A stretch of 5,535 bases of DNA from Desulfuromonadales bacterium (GTDB lineage Bacteria; Desulfobacterota; Desulfuromonadia; Desulfuromonadales; BM103). Position 1 is the stretch's first letter. The number at the start of each line of letters is the position of its first letter. Location: contig DAOWJU010000289.1 in assembly GCA_030640215.1 (NCBI GenBank), forward strand, positions 1-5,535, written 5' to 3'. Below the pieces are notes generated by a model. It had not been told where the DNA came from and did no database searches. It saw only the letters and a program-made list of their open reading frames with translations. Of the stretch, positions 1-5,388 are shown one piece after another. Position numbers and translations under genes: made by a program.

Positions 1-1321
1 CTGGATTATTGCCACGGGCGGTTACCTTGATGAATCCTATGAGAACCCGGCTGTGGAGCAGCAGGCCTTTGCAAAACTTAAAGCCAGAATCAATGCCAAA
101 CAGGTTGGCCAGACCGGTTACATTTACTGCATGGATCGCAAGGGGACTCTGACCATCCATCCCGAGGCCGAAGGTGAGAACATCTACGCCTCCAAAGATT
201 CCAATGGTATCCCCTTTATTGAGCAGATGTGCAAACAACGTGAGGGTTGGATCCACTATCCCTGGCAGAATCCGGGAGAAGACAAGCCTCGCCGCAAGAT
301 CGTCCGCTATCTCTATTATCAGCCCTGGGACTGGATCGTTGCCGTCGGCTCCTACGAAGATGAATTTTACCAAGAGGCCAATCTGATTAAGGGCCGAATT
401 CTTAGCAGCATCGGCGCTATTTCCATCGTGGTTGCGACCCTGGCTATGCTGATGGTCTTTCTAGCCGCCAAGGTTCTCTCCGACCCGATCCAGCATATGA
501 CAGCGGTGATTCGCGACATCAAGCGCGGCCAGTTCCAGCGCCAAATGGAGATCGCCAGCCGCGATGAGCTCGGGGAACTGGCTGTAACCTTCAACCGCAT
601 GACCAGAAACCTGCAGCACAACAGGGAACTTGAGGCCAGTCTCGCTCAACAGGGCAAGATGGCGTCGCTGGGCGTCCTTTCATCGGGGGTGGCTCACGAG
701 ATCAACAATCCGCTCGGTGTCATTCTCGGCTATGCGGGTTATCTTGAGAATAAGATCGGCCCGGAAGATCCCAATCATCATTTCATCCATGAGATCAAAC
801 GCGAGAGTAAACGCTGCAAAAAAATCGTCCAGGACTTGCTCAACTACGCGCGCACCCCTCGACCTGAATTCGCCGAAACAGATCTCAACCAGTTGCTCGA
901 CCAGATCGTCAGCTTTGCCACCAATCATACCGATATGCATGGGGTGAAAATCGTCAAGCAGTTCGATGCAGAACTACCATCGCTCGCTATCGACGGTGAC
1001 CAGATTCGCCAGGTGGCGATCAACCTGATTCTGAATGCCGGAGCCGCAATGGCAGACGGCGGCCAGCTCAATGTCAGCACCGTCCGTGAGGAAGACCATG
1101 TCGTTATCACCTTTGTCGACACCGGCAGCGGTATTGACGAAGACGATCTTGAACGTATTTTTGAGCCGTTTTATACAACCAAGGATCGCGGTACCGGCCT
1201 CGGTCTGGCGATCACCAGACAGATTATCGAGCAACATCACGGCAGCATCCAGATGACCAGCCGTCTCAACCAGGGCACCACCGTCACCATTCGGTTGCCA
1301 CTCGTAAGGGAGGAATTTTGA
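1..1321 (+). CDS. Cache-HAMP membrane sensor histidine kinase (5'-truncated)
   Basis: This is a sensor kinase that autophosphorylates on histidine and passes the phosphate to the adjacent response regulator. The frame is open from base 2 to the window edge, so the N-terminus is missing; the GTG at 53 lies inside the domain and is not the start. Residues counted from base 2: residues 1-14 (WIIATGGYLDESYE) are the tail of a first Cache_2-like repeat. A second extracytoplasmic Cache repeat covers about 18-125 and ends in the parallel WIVAVGSYEDEFYQE. A membrane helix lies at about 133-156, HAMP at 156-207, and HisKA from about 214 with phospho-acceptor H232 in AHEINNPL. The HATPase has an N-box from N341 (NLILNAGAAM), G1 DTGSGID at 373-379, FEPFYTTK at 387-394 and G2 GTGLGLAI at 397-404. 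All catalytic motifs are intact. The TGA stop shares one base with the next ATG, so the two are translationally coupled. Domain assignment is firm; the ligand is unknown. Tandem Cache domains often bind small carboxylates or amino acids. Confidence 0.95.
   Translation, partial: WIIATGGYLDESYENPAVEQQAFAKLKARINAKQVGQTGYIYCMDRKGTLTIHPEAEGENIYASKDSNGIPFIEQMCKQREGWIHYPWQNPGEDKPRRKIVRYLYYQPWDWIVAVGSYEDEFYQEANLIKGRILSSIGAISIVVATLAMLMVFLAAKVLSDPIQHMTAVIRDIKRGQFQRQMEIASRDELGELAVTFNRMTRNLQHNRELEASLAQQGKMASLGVLSSGVAHEINNPLGVILGYAGYLENKIGPEDPNHHFIHEIKRESKRCKKIVQDLLNYARTPRPEFAETDLNQLLDQIVSFATNHTDMHGVKIVKQFDAELPSLAIDGDQIRQVAINLILNAGAAMADGGQLNVSTVREEDHVVITFVDTGSGIDEDDLERIFEPFYTTKDRGTGLGLAITRQIIEQHHGSIQMTSRLNQGTTVTIRLPLVREEF
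1306..1313 (+). promoter_or_regulatory. Ribosome binding site deciding the regulator start
   Basis: AAGGGAGG ends seven bases before the ATG at 1321 and lies within the kinase's last codons. It favours ATG 1321 over the in-frame TTG at 1318, and gives a stop-start overlap (TGATG) typical of coupled two-component genes. Confidence 0.8.
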
Positions 1322-2694
1322 TGGCTTCACAACGCATCATGTTGATCGACAATGAGGCTGGCCTCTGCCGCATGATGGAGGCAGTACTCAAGGATCAGGG
1401 TTATCTGGTCAAAAGCTTTACCAGACCGGTTCAGGCCATTGCTGAGTTCACTGCTGGCGATTATGACCTGATCATCAGCGACATTAAGATGCCGGAGATG
1501 GACGGCCTCGAAGTCCTGCAACATGTGCGCAACCGCGACCCCGAAGTGCCAGTCATCATGATCACGGCCTACGCTACAGTAGAGATGTCGATTCAGGCAC
1601 TGCGACGTGGGGCTTACGACATGCTGACCAAGCCTTTCGAGCCAGACGAGTTGATCTACCGGGTAAAAAATGCTCTGCAGCATCATGAGCTGGTGGAAGA
1701 GAATCGTGACCTGCGCGAAGAGCTGTCGGGACAATTCAAATTTGAAAAGATTATCGGTGCCTCTCCGGAGATCCGGGCCTTGCTGGAAAAAGTAGCCAAG
1801 GTGGCGGTACGCGACACTTCGGTGCTGATTACCGGTGAATCGGGCACCGGCAAAGAGCTGATAGCCCAGGCCATACATCACAACTCGACCCGCCGTAACC
1901 ATCGTTTTGTTGCTGTCAACTGTGGTGCTCTGCCGGAATCCATTCTGGAGAGTGAACTCTTCGGTTACCGCAAGGGCGCCTTTACCGGAGCATTGGAGAA
2001 CCGCAAAGGCCTACTTGAGGCTGCCAATGGTGGCACTCTCTTCCTTGACGAAGTTGGCAATCTGCCTCTCAGCATGCAGAAGACGTTGCTGCGTTTTCTG
2101 CAGGAGCAGGAGTTCTGCTGTTTGGGCGACACCACCCCCACCAAGGTGGATGTGCGTATTATCTCAGCAACCAATTCAGACTTAAGCGCCGAAGTTGCAG
2201 AAGGTATTTTCCGTGAAGATCTTTTCTACCGTCTCAATGTCATCAACCTGCACCTACCACCATTGCGCGAGCGTCAGGACGACATTCCGCTTCTGGCAAC
2301 TCATTTCGTGCGCGAGCAAAACGTCAAGTTCGGGACTGAATTCAAAGGACTAACCCCTGAAGCAATGGAAGCTCTGCGCTCTTATGCCTGGCCTGGCAAC
2401 ATCCGCCAACTCTGCAACGTTATCGAGGCAACCATGGCTATCTCAGACGGCAACTTCATCGGTCTGCCGGAATTGGCTCAATTGATCGAAACTGATAAGG
2501 CCGGACAGAGTGCGAACCAGGCGGATTACAGCTCGGCTCTCAGCAGGTTTGAAACCGACTACCTGACCCGCCTGCTGCGCAAACACAGCGGCAATGTCGA
2601 AGACGCTGCCGCAGAAGCTGGCATGAACATGGCGACCATCTACCGCAAGCTGAAAAAATATGGGATTAACAAGAAGGAGATTGAAAAAAGTTAA
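1321..2694 (+). CDS. NtrC-family sigma-54-dependent response regulator
   Basis: This 457-residue enhancer-binding protein activates RNA polymerase carrying sigma-54 after phosphorylation by the upstream kinase. The receiver domain is residues 1-120, with phospho-acceptor D54 (IISDIKMP), switch T82 and K104. The AAA+ domain is about 143-372: Walker A GESGTGKE at 172-179, sigma-54-contacting GAFTGA at 219-224, Walker B LFLDE at 240-244, sensor I ATN at 283-285, arginine-finger region FREDLFYRLN at 297-306, and sensor II WPGNIRQL at 357-364. A Fis-type helix-turn-helix occupies about 425-449 (ending ATIYRKLKKYGI). Length and domain order are normal for the class. The acidic pocket reads D10-N11-E12 instead of the usual D-D, a minor departure. 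It sits in an operon with the kinase. Its likely target is the sigma-54 promoter at 3890-3905; that link is inferred from proximity and promoter class, not shown. Confidence 0.96.
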   Translation: MASQRIMLIDNEAGLCRMMEAVLKDQGYLVKSFTRPVQAIAEFTAGDYDLIISDIKMPEMDGLEVLQHVRNRDPEVPVIMITAYATVEMSIQALRRGAYDMLTKPFEPDELIYRVKNALQHHELVEENRDLREELSGQFKFEKIIGASPEIRALLEKVAKVAVRDTSVLITGESGTGKELIAQAIHHNSTRRNHRFVAVNCGALPESILESELFGYRKGAFTGALENRKGLLEAANGGTLFLDEVGNLPLSMQKTLLRFLQEQEFCCLGDTTPTKVDVRIISATNSDLSAEVAEGIFREDLFYRLNVINLHLPPLRERQDDIPLLATHFVREQNVKFGTEFKGLTPEAMEALRSYAWPGNIRQLCNVIEATMAISDGNFIGLPELAQLIETDKAGQSANQADYSSALSRFETDYLTRLLRKHSGNVEDAAAEAGMNMATIYRKLKKYGINKKEIEKS

Positions 2695-2799
2695 AAGGAA
2701 AGTCTCTGTTGGCGTTCTGTGTTGATAGGGTGCCTATTGAATATGTCGGTCAATAGCGGTAGCGTGACAAGCGTACCTTCTCCAGTTATGGCATGTATT

Positions 2800-2829
2800 A
2801 GCCACTCAACCATTTTCTGAGTGGCTTTT
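2800..2829 (+). terminator. Rho-independent terminator after the two-component operon
   Basis: A perfect 9-bp stem, AGCCACTCA (2800-2808) with TGAGTGGCT (2818-2826), has a 9-base loop and runs into TTTT followed by CT. It lies about 105 bases past the regulator's stop and just before the toxin-antitoxin promoter, so it separates the two units. The T-run is short, so efficiency may be moderate. Confidence 0.7.
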
Positions 2830-2846
2830 CTAATAGAATTCTGTGC

Positions 2847-2875
2847 TTGAAAATTAGCCTGCAACCGCCTACACT
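2847..2875 (+). promoter_or_regulatory. Sigma-70-type promoter of the toxin-antitoxin operon, with overlapping dyad
   Basis: The -35 TTGAAA (2847-2852) and -10 TACACT (2870-2875) are separated by exactly 17 bases, with five and four of six consensus matches. Transcription would begin near 2882, about 33 bases before the toxin start. An imperfect dyad, CACTTATCA (2872-2880) and TGATAGTG (2894-2901), covers the -10 and start site. It is a candidate operator for autoregulation by the winged-helix antitoxin; that role is inference. Confidence 0.5.
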
Positions 2876-2914
2876 TATCATCTGGTGACAACTTGATAGT
2901 GAGAGGGGAAGATA

Positions 2915-3256
2915 TTGACCGGTTTTGACATAGAAACGTTGCTCAACTTGAATGGGGAGATTTTCCCCATGGAAAATGGTTATTGGACTAAGTTCGAAGC
3001 CTACAAAGTAGAGCCGAGCAAACAGATACCACATGGCATCAAATATAGCTTGTCTCTGCACGATAGGAATAATGTAAGAATCATTGGTTTTGATAATGCT
3101 CATGCGATAAAGCCAAAAAGAAAGAAGTACGGGGCCAGGAAGATCACCTGGGACCACAAGCACCAGAGAGAGAAAATTACACCATACGAGTTTGAAACAG
3201 CCGGTCAACTCCTTGAGGATTTTTGGGCCGCAGTGGAAACGTTTTTGGGAGAATAG
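2915..3256 (+). CDS. TumE (DUF6516)-family toxin of a toxin-antitoxin module
   Basis: This 113-residue soluble protein is recognised as the TumE/DUF6516 toxin family from several blocks: NGYWTKFEAYKVE (21-33), PHGIKYSLSLHD (39-50), GFDNAHAI (58-65), TWDHKHQ (78-84) and PYEFETAGQLLEDFWA (90-105). The biochemical activity of this family is not something I can state from sequence; the conserved H and D residues of the WDHKH block are natural candidates for an active site. The TTG start at 2915 is chosen because GAGGGG (2903-2908) lies six bases upstream. ATG 2969 would remove 18 residues that appear to belong to the fold, although GGGGAG at 2954-2959 also precedes it. The antitoxin starts two bases after this stop. 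Toxin-before-antitoxin order is unusual for classical type II pairs but occurs, for example, in higBA. There is no signal peptide or membrane helix. Confidence 0.82.
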   Translation: MTGFDIETLLNLNGEIFPMENGYWTKFEAYKVEPSKQIPHGIKYSLSLHDRNNVRIIGFDNAHAIKPKRKKYGARKITWDHKHQREKITPYEFETAGQLLEDFWAAVETFLGE

Positions 3257-3258
3257 AT

Positions 3259-3633
3259 ATGGCTAAAAAAGTAATGAAAATCGGAGTTATGTCCAAAGAG
3301 GAATACAAACGGAGGTCTATTGCTATTGCCAGAGGGGAATATGTCCCTAAAAGCAGTGAACCCAAGATTTGGTTTGAGTCTCTTCAATCAATGGCTCAAG
3401 TTCTTAACAATGAGAATCAGAAGCTTTTGCAGATAATCGCAGAAGAACATCCTAAATCACTCAAAGAGCTAGAAGAACTTTCCGGTCGCTCTTCTAGTAA
3501 CCTTTCGAGAACATTGAAGACAATGGCTAGTTACGGGATTATTTCGTTGGTGAAGAAAGACAAGCGAGTTGTCCCGATTGTTAAGGCTTCGGATTTCAGG
3601 GTGGAATTTGGGCTGCACAAACATGCATATTAA
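3259..3633 (+). CDS. Winged-helix antitoxin/transcriptional regulator (HVO_A0114/TumA-like)
   Basis: This 124-residue DNA-binding protein probably neutralises the upstream toxin and represses the shared promoter. Residues 1-34 are a basic, probably flexible arm. Residues about 37-50 (IWFESLQSMAQVLN) form the helix typical of HVO_A0114-like proteins. A winged helix-turn-helix follows at about 53-115, with the recognition helix in GRSSSNLSRTLKTM (76-89) and the wing around KKDKRVVPIV (99-108). ATG 3259 is preferred over the in-frame TTG at 3223 because GGGAGA (3247-3252) is six bases upstream and MAKK is a natural start; the TTG lies inside the toxin gene. The two-base gap to the toxin stop implies one transcript and coupled translation. 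Fold and pairing are well supported; which domain contacts the toxin cannot be seen. Confidence 0.82.
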   Translation: MAKKVMKIGVMSKEEYKRRSIAIARGEYVPKSSEPKIWFESLQSMAQVLNNENQKLLQIIAEEHPKSLKELEELSGRSSSNLSRTLKTMASYGIISLVKKDKRVVPIVKASDFRVEFGLHKHAY

Positions 3634-3639
3634 TATACA
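3624..3639. repeat. Near-perfect AT-rich palindrome at the antitoxin stop
   Basis: TGCATATTAATATACA is a 16-base palindrome with one mismatched pair, and the antitoxin TAA (3631-3633) sits in its centre. It lacks a T-run and is not a normal terminator. It may be chance or a protein site at the edge of the cassette. Confidence 0.4.
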
Positions 3640-3743
3640 CGAAGTGTGGCAGCGGCAGGACATTCAGGACACCCTTGTCAACACGGAACGCTAACAGAGC
3701 CAAAGGAAAAAGAAACACATTTCACATTTCACTACCTCATAAG

Positions 3744-3791
3744 TTTGCACAAATGCAAAAATAGATTTGCCAGTTTTTGCATTCGTGCGAA
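3744..3791. promoter_or_regulatory. Two matching dyads, candidate enhancer sites for the NtrC-type regulator
   Basis: Two copies of TTTGCA-N4-TGCRAA occur at 3744-3759 (TTTGCACAAATGCAAA, six perfect pairs) and 3776-3791 (TTTGCATTCGTGCGAA, one wobble). Their centres are 32 bp apart, about three helical turns, so bound dimers would face the same side of the DNA. The two copies also form an 18-base-arm inverted repeat with each other (3744-3761 and 3774-3791). They lie at roughly -164 and -132 from the predicted sigma-54 start, the usual distance for NtrC-class upstream activating sites. The assignment to the local regulator is inference. Confidence 0.6.
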
Positions 3792-3795
3792 TACT
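3767..3795 (+). promoter_or_regulatory. Possible sigma-70 promoter interleaved with the dyads
   Basis: TTGCCA (3767-3772), a 17-base spacer and AATACT (3790-3795) give five and four consensus matches. The second dyad would fill the spacer and the first would lie just upstream, a layout also expected for a repressed promoter. This is an alternative or second promoter for the downstream transporter. The sigma-54 element is the better-supported one. Confidence 0.35.
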
Positions 3796-3889
3796 ACCAA
3801 GATCTTCCCCGTCAGACCCCTCCCCCACACACCACATAAACAACTGTAATGATTAGGTTAACCAAACACGTAAGGGCAAGGCAAGGTTT

Positions 3890-3905
3890 TGGTACATGCC
3901 TTGCT
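3890..3905 (+). promoter_or_regulatory. Sigma-54 (-24/-12) promoter
   Basis: TGGTACATGCCTTGCT matches the TGGYAC-N5-TTGCW consensus with GG and GC at the required spacing (GG 3891-3892, GC 3903-3904), and is preceded by the usual T-rich bases. Transcription would start near 3916. A dyad, GGGCAAGGC (3874-3882) with GCCTTGCTC (3898-3906, one wobble), overlaps the -12 half and could be an operator. The element is 122 bases before the transporter's predicted transcript meets its start codon, and it lies in the same neighbourhood as a sigma-54 activator gene. Confidence 0.75.
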
Positions 3906-3925
3906 CAATAAAGAGACGTGACTCC

Positions 3926-3992
3926 AATGGGGCCCGGTCCAGTTTCAGTGTTGTTAAGTTCGACAGTCTCCAAACGGCCGGGCCCATTTTTT
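3926..3992 (+). ncRNA. Long rod-like hairpin with T-run: leader attenuator or small-RNA terminator
   Basis: GGGCCCGG (3930-3937) pairs perfectly with CCGGGCCC (3978-3985). The stem extends outward by AAT/ATT (3926-3928, 3986-3988) and inward by CC/GG and GTTT (3942-3945)/AAAC (3972-3975), then a small TGTTG (3949-3953)/CGACA (3961-3965) stem with a 7-base loop. Only single bases bulge (G3929, T3938, A3941), all on the 5' side. Six Ts (3987-3992) follow. Starting about ten bases after the predicted sigma-54 start, it could end a roughly 77-base RNA or act as an attenuator in the leader of the transporter gene. It matches no riboswitch class I know. Confidence 0.6.
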
Positions 3993-4026
3993 CAAGCAAG
4001 CCTGCAAACCGGACTTCAGCCGATAC

Positions 4027-4034
4027 AGGAGGTG
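4027..4034 (+). promoter_or_regulatory. Strong ribosome binding site fixing the transporter start
   Basis: AGGAGGTG is a near-perfect anti-Shine-Dalgarno match just before ATG 4038. It shows that the open frame reaching back to 3918 is leader, not protein. Confidence 0.85.
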
Positions 4035-4037
4035 CAA

Positions 4038-4820
4038 ATGCAAGATTCTGTGGTCTGCCCCTACTACGATAACGATGAAGATCTCTGTGATGTCGGATGC
4101 GGGTACATTTCCTCACACGACGCCAGCATGATCATCAAGTTCTGTTCGTGTAAATATGAGGATTGTCATAAATACCGTGAACTCGCTGATCGGTTAGACC
4201 ATAAGGATTCCATCATGCCCAAAATTGATCTTCCTGCAACATGCCGACCAGAGAGCAACCCCGACAATTTGCCCGTGCTTGGACTCTTTTGTTACGGCAT
4301 CACCGTGGCAAGCTACGCTGCCGACAAGTTGCCGGTCATATCGATAGACATGCATCTTCTGGCGATCATTATCATGCTGGGTTCCATTGGCCAGATTTCA
4401 GCCGGATTGAACACTCTGAAAAGCAACCCACTGCGCGCCATAGCTTTTACTGGATTCGGTCTATTCTGGCTCTCGATTCTGGCTCTCGATATTCTGCCAA
4501 GAGCCGGATACGGATCGGCTCCCGGTCCGATCCCGATGATGGGTTATCTCGCCATGTGGGGTATGTTCAGTCTGATTATCTGCCAGGGTCTCGAGCAGTT
4601 AACTCGCACCTGTCGTTTAGTGTTTGCCATGATGACAGCATTCCTGCTCTCACTCGCCCTGGCTCATGCCACTGAGAATACCGCTTTTTTGCACAGTGCC
4701 GCCCTGCTCGGCCTGACCAGCAGTCTGCCGGGACTCTACCTGGGGCTACGCCATATCAGCGGCGAAGCACTCCAGCTATTCCAACCAGAGATGGCCAGAT
4801 CAGGCAAGATCCGTTCTTGA
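4038..4820 (+). CDS. Cysteine-rich domain fused to GPR1/FUN34/YaaH (SatP-like) transporter
   Basis: This 260-residue inner-membrane protein has two parts. Residues 1-50 are a soluble domain with C7, C17, C21, C36, C38 and C43 in the pattern C-x9-C-x3-C-x14-C-x-C-x4-C, likely to bind zinc or another metal. Residues about 76-240 resemble the acetate/succinate transporter family: LPVLGLFCYGIT (78-89) stands where the family has its NPAPLGL motif, followed by GSIGQISAGL (115-124), AFTGFGLFWLS (136-146) and MGYLAMWGMFSL (168-179). Six helices are visible at about 76-96, 105-125, 133-155, 167-187, 191-212 and 215-236, the number expected. The substrate is probably a small monocarboxylate such as acetate, but the altered motif makes that uncertain. 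It lies behind a sigma-54 promoter and a structured leader. The N-terminal domain is absent from E. coli SatP and may sense or regulate. Confidence 0.78.
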   Translation: MQDSVVCPYYDNDEDLCDVGCGYISSHDASMIIKFCSCKYEDCHKYRELADRLDHKDSIMPKIDLPATCRPESNPDNLPVLGLFCYGITVASYAADKLPVISIDMHLLAIIIMLGSIGQISAGLNTLKSNPLRAIAFTGFGLFWLSILALDILPRAGYGSAPGPIPMMGYLAMWGMFSLIICQGLEQLTRTCRLVFAMMTAFLLSLALAHATENTAFLHSAALLGLTSSLPGLYLGLRHISGEALQLFQPEMARSGKIRS

Positions 4821-4842
4821 CCTGGCAAGATCAATTCTTGAC
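4803..4842 (+). repeat. Two tandem copies of a 19-bp dyad repeat (21-bp period)
   Basis: GGCAAGATCCGTTCTTGAC (4803-4821) and GGCAAGATCAATTCTTGAC (4824-4842) differ at two central bases. Each is itself a dyad with CAAGA and TCTTG arms around five bases. The first copy encodes the transporter's last residues and stop. The 21-base period equals two helical turns, as in tandem operators. The second copy ends in the -35 of a possible promoter. Confidence 0.7.
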
Positions 4843-4864
4843 AGGGGATGCGGTTATCGATAAT
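4838..4864 (+). promoter_or_regulatory. Possible sigma-70 promoter for the small membrane protein
   Basis: A perfect TTGACA (4838-4843), formed by the end of the second repeat, is followed after 15 bases by GATAAT (4859-4864, five of six). The spacer is short for a strong promoter. The -10 lies in a perfect palindrome, TTATCGATAA (4854-4863). Confidence 0.4.
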
Positions 4865-4901
4865 TTTGTTTCATGATGAATAACAGAAGGGCATGCAACT
4901 C

Positions 4902-5288
4902 GTGAACGCAAAACTCAGCCGTCAGATGACCATGATCGGGCTTGGTACCTTGGCATTTTACGCCTGTGTACTGGGAACCGGATATGCTTCGCTGGAGATT
5001 CTTCCCCAGTTTGCAGTCTCTGCGGTGATTTTTCTCGGTTCGGGAAAGATCATGCGGCAGATGGCCGCAAAACTGCCCGCCAAGGAACAGTCGGAGAAGA
5101 AAGAGGATGAAGAGCCAAACTGGGAGTTGCGTAACCTCGTTCTCAACTGGGTAGCCGCAGCAATGGTCGTCAGCATCGTCGCCCTCTTCGTGGTCAAACC
5201 AACCAGCATGACTTTCAATGAATTCAGTCGTTTCCTGCTGAAGATGGACGTTGTTGTAACAGACTACGAGATGCCGATAGCTCCTTAA
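4902..5288 (+). CDS. Small membrane protein of unknown function
   Basis: I do not recognise a family. From the GTG at 4902 the protein has 128 residues. An in-frame ATG at 4893 would add three residues, but GAAGGG (4886-4891) would then sit only one base away; it is ten bases from the GTG, so I prefer the GTG. Hydrophobic segments lie at about 9-29, 33-49 and 78-98. Between the second and third is a highly charged stretch (about 60-72, rich in K and E). The last 18 residues, FLLKMDVVVTDYEMPIAP, look like the phospho-acceptor strand of a receiver domain but stop immediately after it. The gene lies 81 bases behind the transporter on the same strand, with tandem repeats and a possible own promoter between them, so it could be co-transcribed or separate. 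A strong terminator follows. Confidence 0.65.
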   Translation: MNAKLSRQMTMIGLGTLAFYACVLGTGYASLEILPQFAVSAVIFLGSGKIMRQMAAKLPAKEQSEKKEDEEPNWELRNLVLNWVAAAMVVSIVALFVVKPTSMTFNEFSRFLLKMDVVVTDYEMPIAP

Positions 5289-5315
5289 AAATAGGAACGC
5301 GGGAACCTCACAAAC

Positions 5316-5355
5316 AAAAAAGCCATGAAGACTTATTTCGTCTCATGGCTTTTTT
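5316..5355. terminator. Bidirectional Rho-independent terminator
   Basis: GCCATGA (5322-5328) pairs with TCATGGC (5343-5349). The stem continues inward as GAC/GTC past a bulged A, with a 7-base loop, and is flanked by six As (5316-5321) and six Ts (5350-5355). It can therefore stop transcription from both sides and serves the convergent genes ending at 5288 and 5389. Confidence 0.9.
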
Positions 5356-5388
5356 GTGATTTAGGCTCTTGATTCTAAACCTCGTTCC

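Noticed and set aside
2734..2756. Seven-base inverted repeat CTATTGA/TCAATAG
   Set aside because: Short, AT-rich, no T-run and no clear relation to a gene start; likely chance.
2789..2803. TGGCATGTATTAGC as a sigma-54 promoter before the toxin operon
   Set aside because: GG to GC spacing is one base short and the element overlaps the terminator stem.
2691..2891. Minus-strand frame of 66 codons between the regulator and the toxin gene
   Set aside because: It begins at a TTG without a ribosome site, contains the terminator hairpin, matches no family I know, and its upstream region is the toxin promoter.
3646..3849. Plus-strand 67-codon frame after the antitoxin
   Set aside because: No ribosome site, low-complexity composition, and it covers the dyads and promoter elements that better explain the stretch.
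3841..3854. IHF-like site on the minus strand between the enhancer dyads and the sigma-54 promoter
   Set aside because: Only AATCAT resembles the core, and the TTR part is one base out of register.
3918..4037. N-terminal extension of the transporter frame by 40 residues
   Set aside because: The start would lie inside the structured leader and lacks a ribosome site, whereas ATG 4038 has AGGAGGTG directly before it.
4241..4675. Overlapping plus-strand 144-codon frame inside the transporter gene
   Set aside because: Out of frame with a clear membrane-protein gene, no ribosome site, composition of a shadow frame.
4823..4837. TGGCAAG resembling the -24 half of a sigma-54 promoter in the tandem repeat
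   Set aside because: No GC dinucleotide occurs at the required -12 spacing.
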